Part shown: one piece after another, positions 21,727 to 33,419 of the stretch
Position numbering within the stretch: position 1 is the stretch's first letter
Layout: each line of letters opens with the position of its first letter
DNA from: Otatea glauca
Lineage: Eukaryota; Streptophyta; Magnoliopsida; Poales; Poaceae
DNA: 64,000 nt
NCBI GenBank assembly: GCA_036346275.1
Contig: CM070721.1
Coordinates: forward strand, 5,778,452 to 5,842,451
Reading direction: 5' to 3'
Position numbers and translations under genes: made by a program
The notes under the pieces: generated by a model
What the model saw: only the letters and a program-made list of their open reading frames with translations
Databases searched by the model: none
Told to the model about the DNA's origin: nothing

Positions 21727-24700
21727 GGCTTTGTTTGGGACCTTCTATCCTGGCCGGGATCCCTACCATTTCCCTAGGATGGAGCCCCACGGTGATAGTT
21801 TCCTCGGTCTAGCTAGAAGCCACGTTTGGGACCTCTCCTCGGCTGTTTTTTCTTGCCCAATCCACCCAAAATCCCCGGGGAAGAAAAACACCAGTCGCTC
21901 CTCGTGAATTATTCTTCCTATCGCATCGCGCGACGGCGCGACCTCTCTCCATCAGCGCTGACTTGCGAGACCATCACCGCCCCTCGCAACTTCTCTACCT
22001 ACCACTCTAGAGACATCTCCTCGGTTAGCTCTAGCTTTTCCTCTTCCCAATCTCTCGTCCTCTTGCTCTTAGGTTTCGTCGACCCCTTTTCTCATAGATC
22101 TGGTGCGAGAGAAAGCGGAAGATTTGTGTTGAGGCCCGAGAGAAGGAGGAGGATTCATGAGGATTTGTGCTAAAAAAAATCAAGCGGAAAAGTGTTGGCT
22201 TGCCATTGTTGGTTCGTTTGCCCACTTAACACCTTCTCTTGTACTCATGAATCACTCGCTCACTACCCATTGTGCGCCTGACGTCAGACGGATCCGTAGA
22301 GTAGCAAAGTGTATAGCTGCTGCTTGGGCGCGTTGTCGACATGGATAATGATTTCACTCGGGACTTATCTGCTCTGATTGATTTTTTTGTCAAATTTAGG
22401 TTGATTTTTTTTGTCAAATTTGTGTTGAGGCGCGAGAGAAGGCGAAGGAAGGAACCGCCAGCTCGGGGTATGTCTCCTCACTAGTTCGTCATGCTGCTTA
22501 GGGTTTCAATTGCTTTCTTGGTATGCTCTCTATTTAGTAAAGCTGGAACATGATATTCCATTTCAGTACTTTAGGCTACCAGGTTAACATATACAAACAC
22601 GTGCATTGGATTTAAAAAATTGCATATGTGGGCACATGAATAATGTACAACACTCCATCGAAAGTTAAAAATAAAACAAGATGTAGATTTGTACCTGTTA
22701 TGTCATCACAAACACCATCCTTGTATAGTACACTCCTTCAGTTGTTGTTTGCAGAGAGATGTACAAATTAGGGCAATTGCAATTGATATGTTATTCTTTG
22801 TTTATGAGTATTCTGATTTTCTATACCTGTACTTCAAATTATTTTTCTGATATAATTTGTCTGTTTCCAGAATCTGAAGTCCTAGTGACTGATTAGGATT
22901 CAATTTATTGAGACTCCTCTGTTACCATTTCATTTTTAGAAAATATGGTCACTGGCAAAACCAACAATTTACAAAATTCAAGTTTTCTTAGTCTTCCAAC
23001 TGTCGAATATTGAAAAGTCGGCTTAGCCCAAAATAGTTTAATGAGCTTGAAAAATCAGGCCCATATTAGATCAACCTCTAGTGTATACAAACCCAAAAGA
23101 ACATCAATCTGGGCTGTCCATGGATAAGGCTAAAACCATGGTAGTCAACCAGTTATGACTAGGAATCACAACTCTGGAATATACTTTAGAAAATTCCAGT
23201 AGAAAATGAATTAGTTCACAGTGTATCACTTGAGTAACGCATATACAATACTGGACTTGGTATTTTTACAATTGATTACTACCTGAATTCACCCACTATA
23301 CTTCTTGGAGAGTAGGTTTTGTTAAGCTTGTTGTTTTAGAATAGAAAATTATCCGGTTAGCTTTTGCTTGGAGAGTAGGTTTTGCACTTTTGTGGGGACT
23401 GTTGACAGCATCAACAAGGGTAAAAGTATTCTTGCTTCAATGGATAGAATGATGTAGCATTGACATGTCTTTGACATTCCTGGTGATTTAGTTCTACATG
23501 AAATTTCTTCTTTCAACTATATATGCCAGAGCTTAGCTAGTGATTGCTTAAATGGATTAACCATCAAATGTCTCTTCTTGATTCTATACATCAAGATTGT
23601 GAGCTCTGGTGTTGAATTGGTCTTTTATTTATTTTTCTTCTCATGTCAACTTAAAAACTTCTCGTCTGTATCTTGCATGAGAAAGTATTCCTTGATCACA
23701 TCTACTATTGCTTGGAGTTCAATTTCCTCCCGCTTCATAGAGTACACGTCATCCATCTTAACAGTGACATCATTTCTCACATTCTCGTCAAGAGAATATC
23801 CTGGATCTCATAGGGATTTACCATGTCTACTCATGATATTCTTCAGTTTATCTCGGGAAATCTTGACCCTTTCTAACTCAACCATTGCTTGGCTGAAAGA
23901 TAACTTATGTTGTTCCTACAGTTTGGTAATTGCAATAACATGTTTTAAAGGATGATATATGCTACTCTAAATAAATATGTGTGAACACCAAAGCAATTTT
24001 AATTAGTACGGGGTTGATATCACAATAGTTTCAACTTGTCATCTCTTTATGCCTATGCTTTAGTTATGAAGAGCCTCATGCTATGTTAAGAACATTAGAA
24101 CTGGCAGGAAAAGCACATTATTCTTTCTCTGTATGATCGAATATAATCATACATTTTCATTATCAAACTGTCAAGTGTAATGTATTTCTGCTAAGCTGAG
24201 TGCTATACATCAATTTCATAAACCACCTGACAATAACTAAGTAGTGTATATCATACGCTTCTTGCAGGAACTGAGCGGAAGAAGATGGTACTAAAACTGA
24301 ACTGGAGAAGTCCTTGCAGGAACTGGAGGAAGAGAAGACGGTATTAACCGGTACCATTTTTCATTTCTTAAGCCATTCTGGAAATGTAATAATGTAGGAT
24401 TTATGACTTCATTAAGTGCTCTTTGGCTAGCCTCGGACATGGCCTCAGTTTTGTTCGAATATTCTCGTAAACTCTATCCTAGATTGGATTTATGTAAATA
24501 TCTTAATCCTAGATGATGTGTGGATGTATGGATACTACATTAGCAAGTAACACTTCCTTGTTTAGATTTTACCTATGTGTGAATGGTTGTATGAATCTAA
24601 TCTGAATGTGTGGATATGAGGATTTGGTCAAATACTTTCCCCTAATTTTTTTTAATTTTTTTGAATTTTTTTTTAGTGTCCGTGATTTTCATCCAGTGTC

Positions 24701-24825
24701 TTCCAAATAGTAGCAGGGAATATTTCCCATAAGGGATTATTTTTCAAGGGATTCCATGTGCCCTTCAAAACCCCTCTTGGGATTTTGTTCCTTGGGATTT
24801 TCTCCTCTAACATCCAAACAAGCTC
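21727..24825. mobile_element. Tourist/PIF-Harbinger-like non-autonomous element (tentative)
   Basis: The left terminus GGCTTTGTTTGGGA is preceded by TTA (21724-21726). The right terminus, read on the minus strand, is GAGCTTGTTTGGA and is flanked by TTA (24826-24828). The shared TTGTTTGG core and TTA target fit Tourist-like elements. At 3.1 kb it is long for a MITE and no transposase was seen. It contains a coding-like stretch on the minus strand (23646-23915). The pairing of these two ends is an inference from short matches. Confidence 0.45.
23646..23915 (-). pseudogene. Unrecognised coding-like fragment inside the 21.7-24.8 kb element
   Basis: Reading from an acceptor-like TAG just before 23915, the minus strand stays in one protein-like frame for about 89 codons with one internal TGA. 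Segments include LSFSQAMVELERVKISRDKL, KMDDVYSMKREEIELQAI and DVIKEYFLMQDTDEKF. The composition (charged residues, regularly spaced Leu/Ile/Val) suggests a helical or coiled-coil protein. I do not recognise the family. An origin as host sequence captured by the transposon is possible but unproven. The internal stop means it is not functional. Confidence 0.35.
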
Positions 24826-24828
24826 TTA

Positions 24829-25112
24829 GAGTTGAAAAAATTTATCTCTTTCTACTAAGTATAAAATCCTAAACTCCACTCATCTCATCCTTATTTTCGA
24901 CCCACACCCCTCACAAATAAAAAATCAAACTACCAAACACCAAACATTTTTAGCCCAACCATGCAGCCCTTTAGCCATGCAATCTAATCGAAAGCTACTT
25001 CTTAGAAAAGCTACAGCCAAAGACTAAACGGGCTGCGGCTTTAGATGGCAATAGGAGAGATTATTTTGTGCATGTGCATGCTATTTACTAGTAAGCTGAA
25101 TGAATAGTGTCG
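24829..25112. other. Intergenic, no gene seen
   Basis: AT-rich. Contains AAAGCTACAGCC/GGGCTGC(G)GC words resembling those at 21230-21420, perhaps the far end of an older element that the 21.7-24.8 kb element entered. Confidence 0.35.
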
Positions 25113-25122
25113 TCTAAAAAAA

Positions 25123-28100
25123 GGAAAAATTACGTTTATGGCCCTCAACTCTTTAGTTTGTCTAATTTCCGCCCCTTCTTTATAAAACCAGGTAAAACTC
25201 ATCCTCCAACTTGCAAAACTAGAACGGTGGTTTTGAGCAACTTTAACCCGCGTGGTTTGTCACATGTTAGCCACATGGCATCCACATCATCAACCTTGTG
25301 CAAGCAACAAGTCAGTGCCTCCTTCTCAGCTTGATCAAATTGGATCAAGTGGGAGCCATCCCCCTTCTCGTCGGCATGATGGAGCTCGTCTCCTTCAGCA
25401 CCGGCTTCACTCCTCACCAAATTCAGTCTTACCCAAGCTTGTCATCACTGATACCCTCATCGTCGAGCTCAGATTAATCGATTTCATTCGTCGTTGACCT
25501 CGGATCCGTCGAGGATCCATCCTCTCCATCGGCATGGCACTCGATCCTGACAGCTCATCGCTATAGTTTCTTTGTCACCAGATCGGTTGTTGTCGGTGCC
25601 TTTTTTGCCATCGATCCTTCCCCCGGCAGGACGTTTGATAGCATCTAGGCCCCCTCAATTTTATTATTGTGTTTTATTATAGTTTTGGTATTGATGACTA
25701 AGTTAATAATACTAAAAGGCTTTGAAGAACATATGCTAGCATCAATGATTGAGCAAGTTGGACGAACAAGATTAAGGTGCTTGGTTTCTAGTTTGTGACT
25801 TGGGAGATGATTCAAGTCAAATAGCTAGGATTGTTTTTCTTTTGGTTGTCTAAAGAGGGACTTTGCACAAGCTAGTGAATTGGATCATAAGGCAAAGACA
25901 AAACTAGATTTCTAGAGACAAAAGACACCTTGACATTGACCTTTTAATCATTTTTTTAGTATACAACAGACCAAATTTCAACTATCCTTTTCTTTAGTCA
26001 GTTGCATACACAGCATATTCTTTTGAAGTCAAAAAGATTCTTTGGTCCAATCTTGAAACTCTTCTGCGTCAAAATTCCCATCAGAATACCTGCTCATAGG
26101 AACAAAACTCTTGTTTTCATATTCCTTCATCCTTGGTAAAAACCTCCTTGAAAAATCATCTGATAGCCAAGGGATTGCCTATGTATGACAGAACAAATTA
26201 TTTGGTCCGGCGTACATGTTATAGTCTCTTCTTCGTGACGGACCAAAATGTTCTCCGTTTTCCATTTACAGCAGACCGAATATTTTGGTCCGGCACTCAT
26301 TCAGTTCATAAACATTTGGTCGAACCAAACTTTGAAGTCCTATTTATTGAAACCTTAAATGGATATTCTTTATCATTCAAAAGGATTTTACTTTGACAAC
26401 GAACCAAACATTCTCTCTATGCCAGACCAAACTCTTTGAAAAGCCCATGCACAACGGACCAAATTCTTGATCTGACGTACATGTATCCTTCTCAGTTGTG
26501 CGGCGGACCAAACTCTATGTAAAGCCTATGTACTACGGACCAAATTATTTGGTCCGTCATACACATGTCCAGTATCGCTAGGCACTGTTACTTAGTCCGT
26601 TGTACGTATACTTTTCTGATATTTCTGACACCTGACACGTCCAACGGCTACTGTAGCAGGTGTAACGGCTATATTCATTCCAAATGGCTATATAAGCATT
26701 TCCTGAGCCATCTACCAATATAGAGATTGAACTCCTTCACATTTTAGCATCGAAAATAGCTCTCATTCTCAAAAGGAGCATGTGCTTCACCTTCAAACCA
26801 AAAATTCTCAAACATCTTTAAGTGTTTTAGCTCCAAGCCAAAGTCTAGCTGTGTGAGTTGCGAAGTGAACCAAGAGACAGAACTTGTGCAAAGTTTATTA
26901 CTCTTGAGTCTTAGTGATCCTAGGCGACTTGGAGAAAGTGAGCAGTCGACTGTCCAAAGGTGATTGTGGAAGGCCACTGTGATTGTGAGAGGTTTGGAAC
27001 TCACCTCACTGGAGTAGTGAAAGAGTTATCTGAGTGATCACCGGAGCTACTGCGACTAGCTTTGGAGAAGCAATACTTCGAAAGAAGTGCTTCAACGTGG
27101 ATTAGGAGTGCGGCTCTGAACCACGGGATAAATCTGTCTCTTTTGTGCTCTATTTATCTTTATTGCTTTCGCTGTAATCATTGTTTGTTTTTACTTCTGT
27201 TCTGTGCTTTTCTCTCATAAAGAATTGTGAATTGTCTTGAAGAAGTCAAAATTAATAAAAGTCGCCTATTCACCCCCCCTCTAGGCCAACTAGATCCTTC
27301 AATGTTAGGCAACAAAATTTGGCGGATCAAGCCAGGATCCATCATCTTCGGTGATAGTGATGTCCTCCTCACACCACCATTCTTTTCATCACCTCATCCT
27401 CTGTTCGCACACGATGACCGGTTGGCCACTAGATATGTGCCATCCCCGCCTTCAGGTCATGGTGCCGCTCTTCTTCAGGTCGTGCCGCTGCTCTTCTTCA
27501 GGTCCTGCCGCACCTCTTCCTTATCGGCAACTTGTTAAGTCATGCGTGCGTGAGGGCCAGTGCTAGATCTATGCGGCCTTCGCCTTGAGGTCACGCCACC
27601 AATCCTCCCTTGCTGAGTCTTTGTTATGTCGTGCGTGCGCAAGGACCATAATGGCCACCAAATTTGGGTTGCCTCTACCTTCAGGTAGCGCCACTGCTTC
27701 TCTCCTGGTCATGCCGCTCGGTTGATGCAACATGGATGAGCTCGCGTTGTCAGCTCCCGCATGCTCGAGGACATGGCCTCTTGTCCCAACTTCGGCCTCA
27801 ACAAGCTCGAATTCATCTTCTCCACCCTTGTCGATAGATCCATACTCAACTTCATCCTCATGTACCTTCTCTCCCCTACCGTCGGCATCTCTATGGTGGC
27901 AATGGCACCAAAAACAGAATCAAAGTGAAGAAGATGAATAGGACAAAAGTCTTTAGGTCACTGACATGTGGTGGTTTTGCCTATAGGACACAAATATGCC
28001 AACGAGGATCCCAATTGGCTCCAAGTCAACAAAAACCAGCTGTAAAACCAGCTTTGGATATGATTTGCACTAGTTTTGCAAGTTAGGGGATGAGTTTTAC

Positions 28101-28170
28101 CCTATTTTATAATCGAGTGATGAAAATTATACAAACTAGAGAGTTGAGGGAGCACATATAGACTTTTTCC
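25123..28170. mobile_element. MULE-type element with ~100-bp terminal inverted repeats, split by a solo LTR
   Basis: The left terminal repeat (25123-25222) and the right one (28170-28070, minus strand) align over about 100 bp. Shared landmarks are GGAAAAA at the tips, CCCTCAACTCT, TAGTTTGT, GGTAAAACTCATCC and AACTTGCAAAACTAG. Flanks TCTAAAAAAA (25113-25122) and TCTAAAAATA (28171-28180) look like a slightly diverged 9-10 bp target duplication, the size made by Mutator elements. Without the solo LTR the element is about 1.4 kb. Its interior is GC-rich and open in several frames, so a Pack-MULE with captured gene fragments is possible, but no captured gene is recognised. Confidence 0.7.
25636..27301 (+). 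mobile_element. Solo LTR of a Sirevirus-like copia element, 1666 bp
   Basis: It starts TGATAGCATCTAGG and ends CTAGATCCTTCA, which are imperfect inverted ends. Near the end is CGCCTATTCACC plus a C-run and TCTAGG, the block shared with the other copia LTRs here. Flanks ACGTT (25631-25635) and ATGTT (27302-27306) form a 4/5 target duplication. A TATA-like CTATATAAG lies at 26689-26697. Positions 26150-26570 are rich in CGGACCAAA/TTTGGTCCG palindromes, for example a 9-bp stem with a 3-base loop near 26537-26558. No internal region remains. Confidence 0.85.
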
Positions 28171-28180
28171 TCTAAAAATA

Positions 28181-29290
28181 GTACAACACTATTCCAGAAA
28201 TCTTCATGACATGCTTACCTTTTGGGAAACGCCGATCGTTTGCGAATTTAATTCACCAGGTAAGCAACAAGTACCATGTACCTGACACATATCTTCGTTT
28301 TGGTGTTCTATACTATACCTCGTATGCTAGGAGAAAATAATTCGTTATCGCTTCTCCTCTTTAGATAGAAAAGCTCCCCTAGCCGTCTCCCCTCTGTGGG
28401 TTCTATTTATGACCCAATAATAACTTAACTCTTAAAGCTGAAGTAAATGTCGGCCAGAGAGAGCGCCACATTAGCGATTTTGCAAAAAAGATCCTCCATG
28501 AATTCCGAAATTACGTCGAGACCCTTCCGCCGGCTCTTTTTAAAAAAAACTCGTGGTTTTGAAAAATTGCATCAAGACCCTGACTGAGCCTTTTTGCAAA
28601 AAAATATCGTTGTTCCAGAAATTCCTCTTGGGTCTTGAATCCTCATTTTTCACAAAAAAGCCCATAAATTTTTTGAAATCTTGTTCTCATTCACCGTTAA
28701 TGCGAAAAGGCTCCTCCCTGTGTTCTAAAATTATGATTATTTCGGTTTTTCATAGATTTTTCTAGGTTTCTCCAAAGAAAAAATGACATCCACCATGGAG
28801 GTTGCTTTTGTCATATGAGCACTCTATCAAAATTCACCCAATGCAGCGTAGCGTGCGGCTCTATCTAGTTATTTGTAAAAACGCATCATTTGCTACCATG
28901 ACTGTAGCCACGTAGGAGTAAAAAATCATGCTACCCACCTAGTATTTCTAACCATCGTAACTGCTATTTTACTTAGCTAAAGGTATACAGTGGTATAGAC
29001 GACGATTGTCTGTAACATACCTCTATAGACAGAACCAAAGACAACTTATATAATATGTCGTTTATATAGTTGTTTGTAATGACCTTACACAATTAATGGG
29101 TTGTTTATAAAGTGATATAGACAATATAAAGCAATATATAAGACCGTCTGTTAAATACTAACAGTAACAGCGCCCTTTCCTGTTGGCAACCTGTATGCCA
29201 TTGTGCGGCCGAATCCATGATAGGAATGGAGGGTTAGCTCAACAAAACAACAAACACTGTTTAAACTGCATGGCAAGTGTGGTTGTCAAC
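28181..29290. other. Intergenic, no gene seen
   Basis: AT-rich, with short GATATAGAC/GTCTATA words at 28990-29160 that may be MITE debris. No supported gene. Confidence 0.35.
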
Positions 29291-29304
29291 AATTAGTATA
29301 GTAA

Positions 29305-29515
29305 GGGCATGTATAATGATATAGACGGGCTATTATCTATATTACCCTCCATGTCATATATAAACAAATCTAAAGATAAATCATACAATAGGTTGTCTCT
29401 TGTATGCTAGAAGCCTTATTTCTCTTTTCTCGTCCTCTTTCATTTATATTATCAGAAATTTTATATGACAAGGATTGCATATTGTTGACTTAAATGTATA
29501 TAGCCTAAGGCTGTG
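29305..29515. mobile_element. Possible MITE related to the one at 15020
   Basis: It begins TAA-GGGCATGTATAATG, like the GGGCA(T/A) terminus at 15020-16153. The interior has ATAGACGGGCTATTAT and TCTCTTGTATGC words typical of such MITEs. A matching right end was not found, so it may be truncated. Confidence 0.35.
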
Positions 29516-30012
29516 TTGAGAGAATTAGGGAAAAGGCAGAGATGAGGTTAGATTCGGGAGAGACAAGCCATAAGCTTTGCCCTATTTAACATCTTTGCAC
29601 TTTTTATTCACTTTTGGCCCTCTCTCAAATGAAATTGTAAATCTAGCTCTCTTCTCGACCGCGGAAGCACCGACAGACGACATGTGTTGACTACCGTGAT
29701 AGATAACCGCACCACCCCCATCGTGGTAGACGAGCTACTGAGGTACCCAAGCTTTGCAACACAAGGTACCGCAATACCTGAACTTGGCAAATACCTATCA
29801 CGATACTTGAGCTCGTTAGATACCTACCAAGTAGGAAAGTGCGATAACTAACACGTATCATCTACTTGTGCTTTTGTAATTAAGAATAAGACTAAATTTA
29901 CAATTTCATTTAGAAAAAAAAACGTCTTGAGTCATACATACCAACCGTCTCTTTTTAGCCCTAGTCAACACAAGGCTCTGCTCCCACCCCCACCACTCCT
30001 CCCTCCCATCCC
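29516..30012. other. Intergenic, no gene seen
   Basis: Contains an inverted-repeat-rich patch at 29640-29830 resembling 12540-12780. No gene. Confidence 0.35.
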
Positions 30013-30020
30013 CTATCAAC

Positions 30021-30616
30021 TAGGGGTGAAAACGGGTCGGATACGGGCGGATATTGCTCTTTCCGTATCTTAATCCATATTTTTTTTCCTGATTCGGAAT
30101 CGGATACGGATTCGGGTTATTCGGGATACGGATACGGGACGGATATGTGACGGATTCGGGTCAGAAACGGATAAAGATATACGGATAATGCACGCATATA
30201 TAGAGTAATATATATTGAATTAAAATCATACGAGTGCATGACTATAGTAACAAATTATATATCAACTAAATTCAACAAATATCGTAGAAAGAATATGCTA
30301 TTTGAGGATCAATAGAACCAACTAATTGTTAATATAAATGGGCTGATATGGAAAAAAATGATGAAAATAGACTGGGCCTTGCTGATATCCGAATAGGAAA
30401 AATCCGGATATCCGAATAGAAAAAATCCGAATATCCGGATCCCGTCCCGTATTTACCGGATATTGGATGCTCCGGATCCGATCCCGAATCCGGATTCAAT
30501 TATCCGGATCCGGTCCCAGATCCGGCCGGATAGTAAAATCGGTCCCGAATCCGGTCCCGACCGGATCCAATCTAGTCTCGGATCGGACGGAGATATAGGA
30601 CCTGTTTTCGTCCTTA
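30021..30616. mobile_element. hAT-type non-autonomous element, 596 bp, perfect 8-bp target duplication
   Basis: The left terminus TAGGGGTGAAAACGG is mirrored by the right terminus, which on the minus strand reads TAAGGACGAAAACAGG. The 8-bp direct repeat CTATCAAC flanks both sides (30013-30020 and 30617-30624). The interior is a dense series of GGATACGG/TCCGGAT words. It inserted about 80 bp upstream of the CpG-rich leader-like DNA before the kinase pseudogene. Confidence 0.88.
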
Positions 30617-30639
30617 CTATCAACAACCCCTCCGCCGTC

Positions 30640-31720
30640 GTCTCCACGCCCCGTTCCCACCGGAAGGGAGGCCACCAGCGTGCGAGCGGGCTCCTATGAA
30701 CCCCAAGCTCTCGCGGAGTGCCCACAGGCTCCTCTGTGCGGCACGGTCGCCTCGGGGGTGGATTTGTAAGTGGCACGCTTTCCTTCCCGGCCGCCTGGCC
30801 GCGTTACGCCTCTCCCCATATTTGCTTTCTTGGGCTCGCTGGGTCGGCGCGGGTGCGCCGAATTTGGCGCGTGACCCGCGAGATTGATGTGCGCGTTTCT
30901 CGTTCGCTCTTTAGCCAGGGTGGGGATTTCGCCATGCCGGCTTGCTCGGTTCTTGGGTGGTTTGGTTTATAGGATACAGGAGGGCATCTAGAGCGCTCCG
31001 GGTCAAGTAATTTCGGTAGACACTGAGAGGATGGTGCCAAAAGATGGTGCTTGGTGATACTAAATTTGATTTCTTATCTTGGTTTGGTTTGGTTTGGGGA
31101 CCGGTTTGTACAAGCGACGGCGTTAGCGGCGAAATTGGTGGGGATTTGGGTGCTATAGTTTGCAATTGGGTGATAATCTTCTTTTGGGGAAGGTCCAAAT
31201 GAGTAATGTTTGTTTGGTATTGGAGGATGTCATCTGTCTTCTAAGCTTTATTGTCTCTGTCTGCCATTAATCTTTTCGCAAATGGTGCCACAGACTGAGA
31301 ATTCATCATTTTTCTATCCACATAGCAAATTTATTTGGCAAATTTGGCCCCTTTACAAGCGCAATTGCAAAAATAGCCCTATCCCCGCGGAAGGTGGCGG
31401 CGTGGCTATTTTGGGCAGATTTGCAAAAAAAAATATCACATACGGGACTTAAAAAAGTGATGATTTCACATACTGAAGGGAAGTGTATTATCCTTACATG
31501 TAGACATAGCATGAAAGCGTGTTGGTTTGGTTTTGATGCATCATCCTAACATGCCTGGTTTATTTACTATGCTTGGATTAGGCAAAATTGTTTTAGGAGC
31601 TGAAGTGAATGGGTATCGATGGAAGGGGAAAGAACTTGAACGTCTATTTCTATACTTGGAAAGTTCATTGGTGCTAGCCCATCATGTATTTCATGGCTTT
31701 GGTTTGTCAGGACCGACGAG
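30640..31720 (+). other. CpG-rich 5' region of the kinase locus, exon structure unresolved
   Basis: 30640-30990 is CpG-rich like a plant 5' UTR or first exon and has an ATG at 30696 with no recognisable protein. ATGGCTTTGG at 31694 opens a short frame reading MALVCQDRRGEQIAGV, which could be the kinase N-terminus, but it is one base out of frame with the kinase domain at 31744. Confidence 0.4.
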
Positions 31721-31744
31721 GGGAGCAGATTGCTGGGGTGGGTA

Positions 31745-33156
31745 TTCTCGTTGAGGGAGTTTCGGTCAGCAGCAAATAGCTTCAATTACGATAACAAGAT
31801 TGGAGAAGGACCACTCGGGAGTGTCTACTGGGGACAAGTTTGGGATGGTTCTCAGGTTTCTGCTCTTTTACATCTCGATCCATTTGATCTATTTCCCATC
31901 TTGAGAATTAAATTGTCAACTATCGTGTTTAGGTTTCTTGCTTTCTAGTTGGGCCAATAACCATTATTTTGCACCGTTGAGCAAATCCTATTGCTGGTTG
32001 TTTTGTGAGACAACTCTGCATCTTGTAAATACAAAATATACATTCCCACACATAGCTTGTCATGGCTGCGACTATGTGACATGTCTTTTAAAAAATGGCT
32101 CAAAAGTGCAACCTACCTATCAGCATATATTCCATGGTACCTGATTTCCTAACTTTTATTGTTGGTTCCGCTTTATAATTAAGCTTATTAATTAATTGAC
32201 TTTTGCTAATCTTTTTGGATGCAGATTGCTGTTAAAAAGATGAAAAATCCAAAAAATGGGAGAGAAATGGAATTTGCTTCAGAAGTCGGGATTTTGGGAA
32301 GAGTAAGACACAAAAACCTCCTGACCTTATGTGGGTATTGTGCTGATGGACCTGAACGCATTCTGGTGTATGATTATATGCCAAACTCAAGTCTTCTGCG
32401 GAGTACCTTCTTGACTGGCGGAGAACATTTATTGCCATCAGTGCTGCTTGGGCTATTGCATTAGTAAACATCCTCAGTATCTTTGTTAGCATATCATAGA
32501 TAATTCTCTTTTTTTTCCCTTTCGATAAGCAGTATGACAGAAGAAACTCGTATGCACTTCCTCACAGGTATCTTCACCACCATGCGACACCTCAGATAAT
32601 CCATGGTAGCATCAAGGCCACCAATGTGCTACTAGACTCATATTTCCAGGCGCATGTTGGTGACTTTGGTCTTATAAAGCTCATTCCAGATGGAACGGAC
32701 CATGACAAGATAATCAGTGAAAACCAACGAGGCTATCTTGCTCCTGAGTACATTATGTTTGGCAAACCTACAGTAGGTTGTGATGCCTATAGCTTTGGCA
32801 TAATACTTTTGGAGCTTACTAGTGGGAGAAAGCCAATAGAAAAATCAGGATCCGTTAAAATCTATGGGATGCGAAACTGGGTGCTTCCATTGGCAAAGGA
32901 GGGTAGATATGATGAAATTGCAGACTCAAAACTCAACGACAAGTATTCCAAATCTGAATTGAAAAGAGTGGTGCTGATTGGGCTATCATGCACACACAGA
33001 GAACCTGAAAAGAGACTGACCATGCTTGAAGTTGTGTCCTTGCTGAAAGGTGAATCGAAAGATATGCTTTTGAGGCTTGAAAACGATGAGATGTTCAGGC
33101 CAGACTCGACGGTGAGTTCCCATAGAATGTCGACTCCGGAGGGGAGCTCAGACTGA
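31745..33156 (+). pseudogene. PTI1-like receptor-like cytoplasmic kinase, broken copy
   Basis: Exon a (31745-31855) encodes FSLREFRSAANSFNYDNKIG and the Gly-rich loop GEGPLGSVYWG. Exon b (32225 to about 32463) begins IAVKKMK with the ATP-anchoring Lys, and continues through HKNLLTLCGYCADG and VYDYMPNSSL. Exon c (32568-33156) holds the catalytic and activation segments, DFG, APE (RGYLAPEYIMFG) and the C-terminal lobe to a TGA. Exons a and b join in phase across a GT-AG intron. Exon b has a deletion near 32393: NSSL is followed, in another frame, by SAEYLLDWRRTFIAI, and the old frame hits a stop at 32462-32464. The splice site after exon b is poor. The HRD motif reads HGSIKATNVLLD, so the catalytic Asp is missing, as in kinase-dead members. 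Closest in style to At3g15890-type PTI1-like kinases of immune signalling. Confidence 0.85.
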
Positions 33157-33260
33157 GTGCCTGAGAACGATTAGGAGTTTGTTTGGGGCATGATGGATCG
33201 GTGGTACCCTAGGCATTGGCAGAATGCATATTTTGTGGGATTGTTGCTTAGTCTGCTTGG

Positions 33261-33417
33261 TTTGACATGAATGAAATGCACAGGCATTGTGTTATTTATG
33301 AAGTTTGTCCCCTTTCCTTTCGAGGGGTGAGGGGGGAGAGAAATTAGATGGCTGTTATACATGGTGCTTTTTGTTGCCCCCCTTTTGTTTGACATGAATG
33401 AAATGCACAAGCATTGT
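33261..33417. repeat. Short direct repeat downstream of the kinase
   Basis: TTTGACATGAATGAAATGCA followed by CA(G/A)GCATTGT occurs at about 33260-33290 and again at 33388-33416, 127 bp apart. It is a local duplication in the presumed 3' UTR. Confidence 0.75.
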
Positions 33418-33419
33418 AT

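Noticed and set aside
30696..30972. Open frames of 63-84 codons in CpG-rich DNA as a separate gene
   Set aside because: No recognisable protein; more likely the untranslated first exon of the kinase locus.
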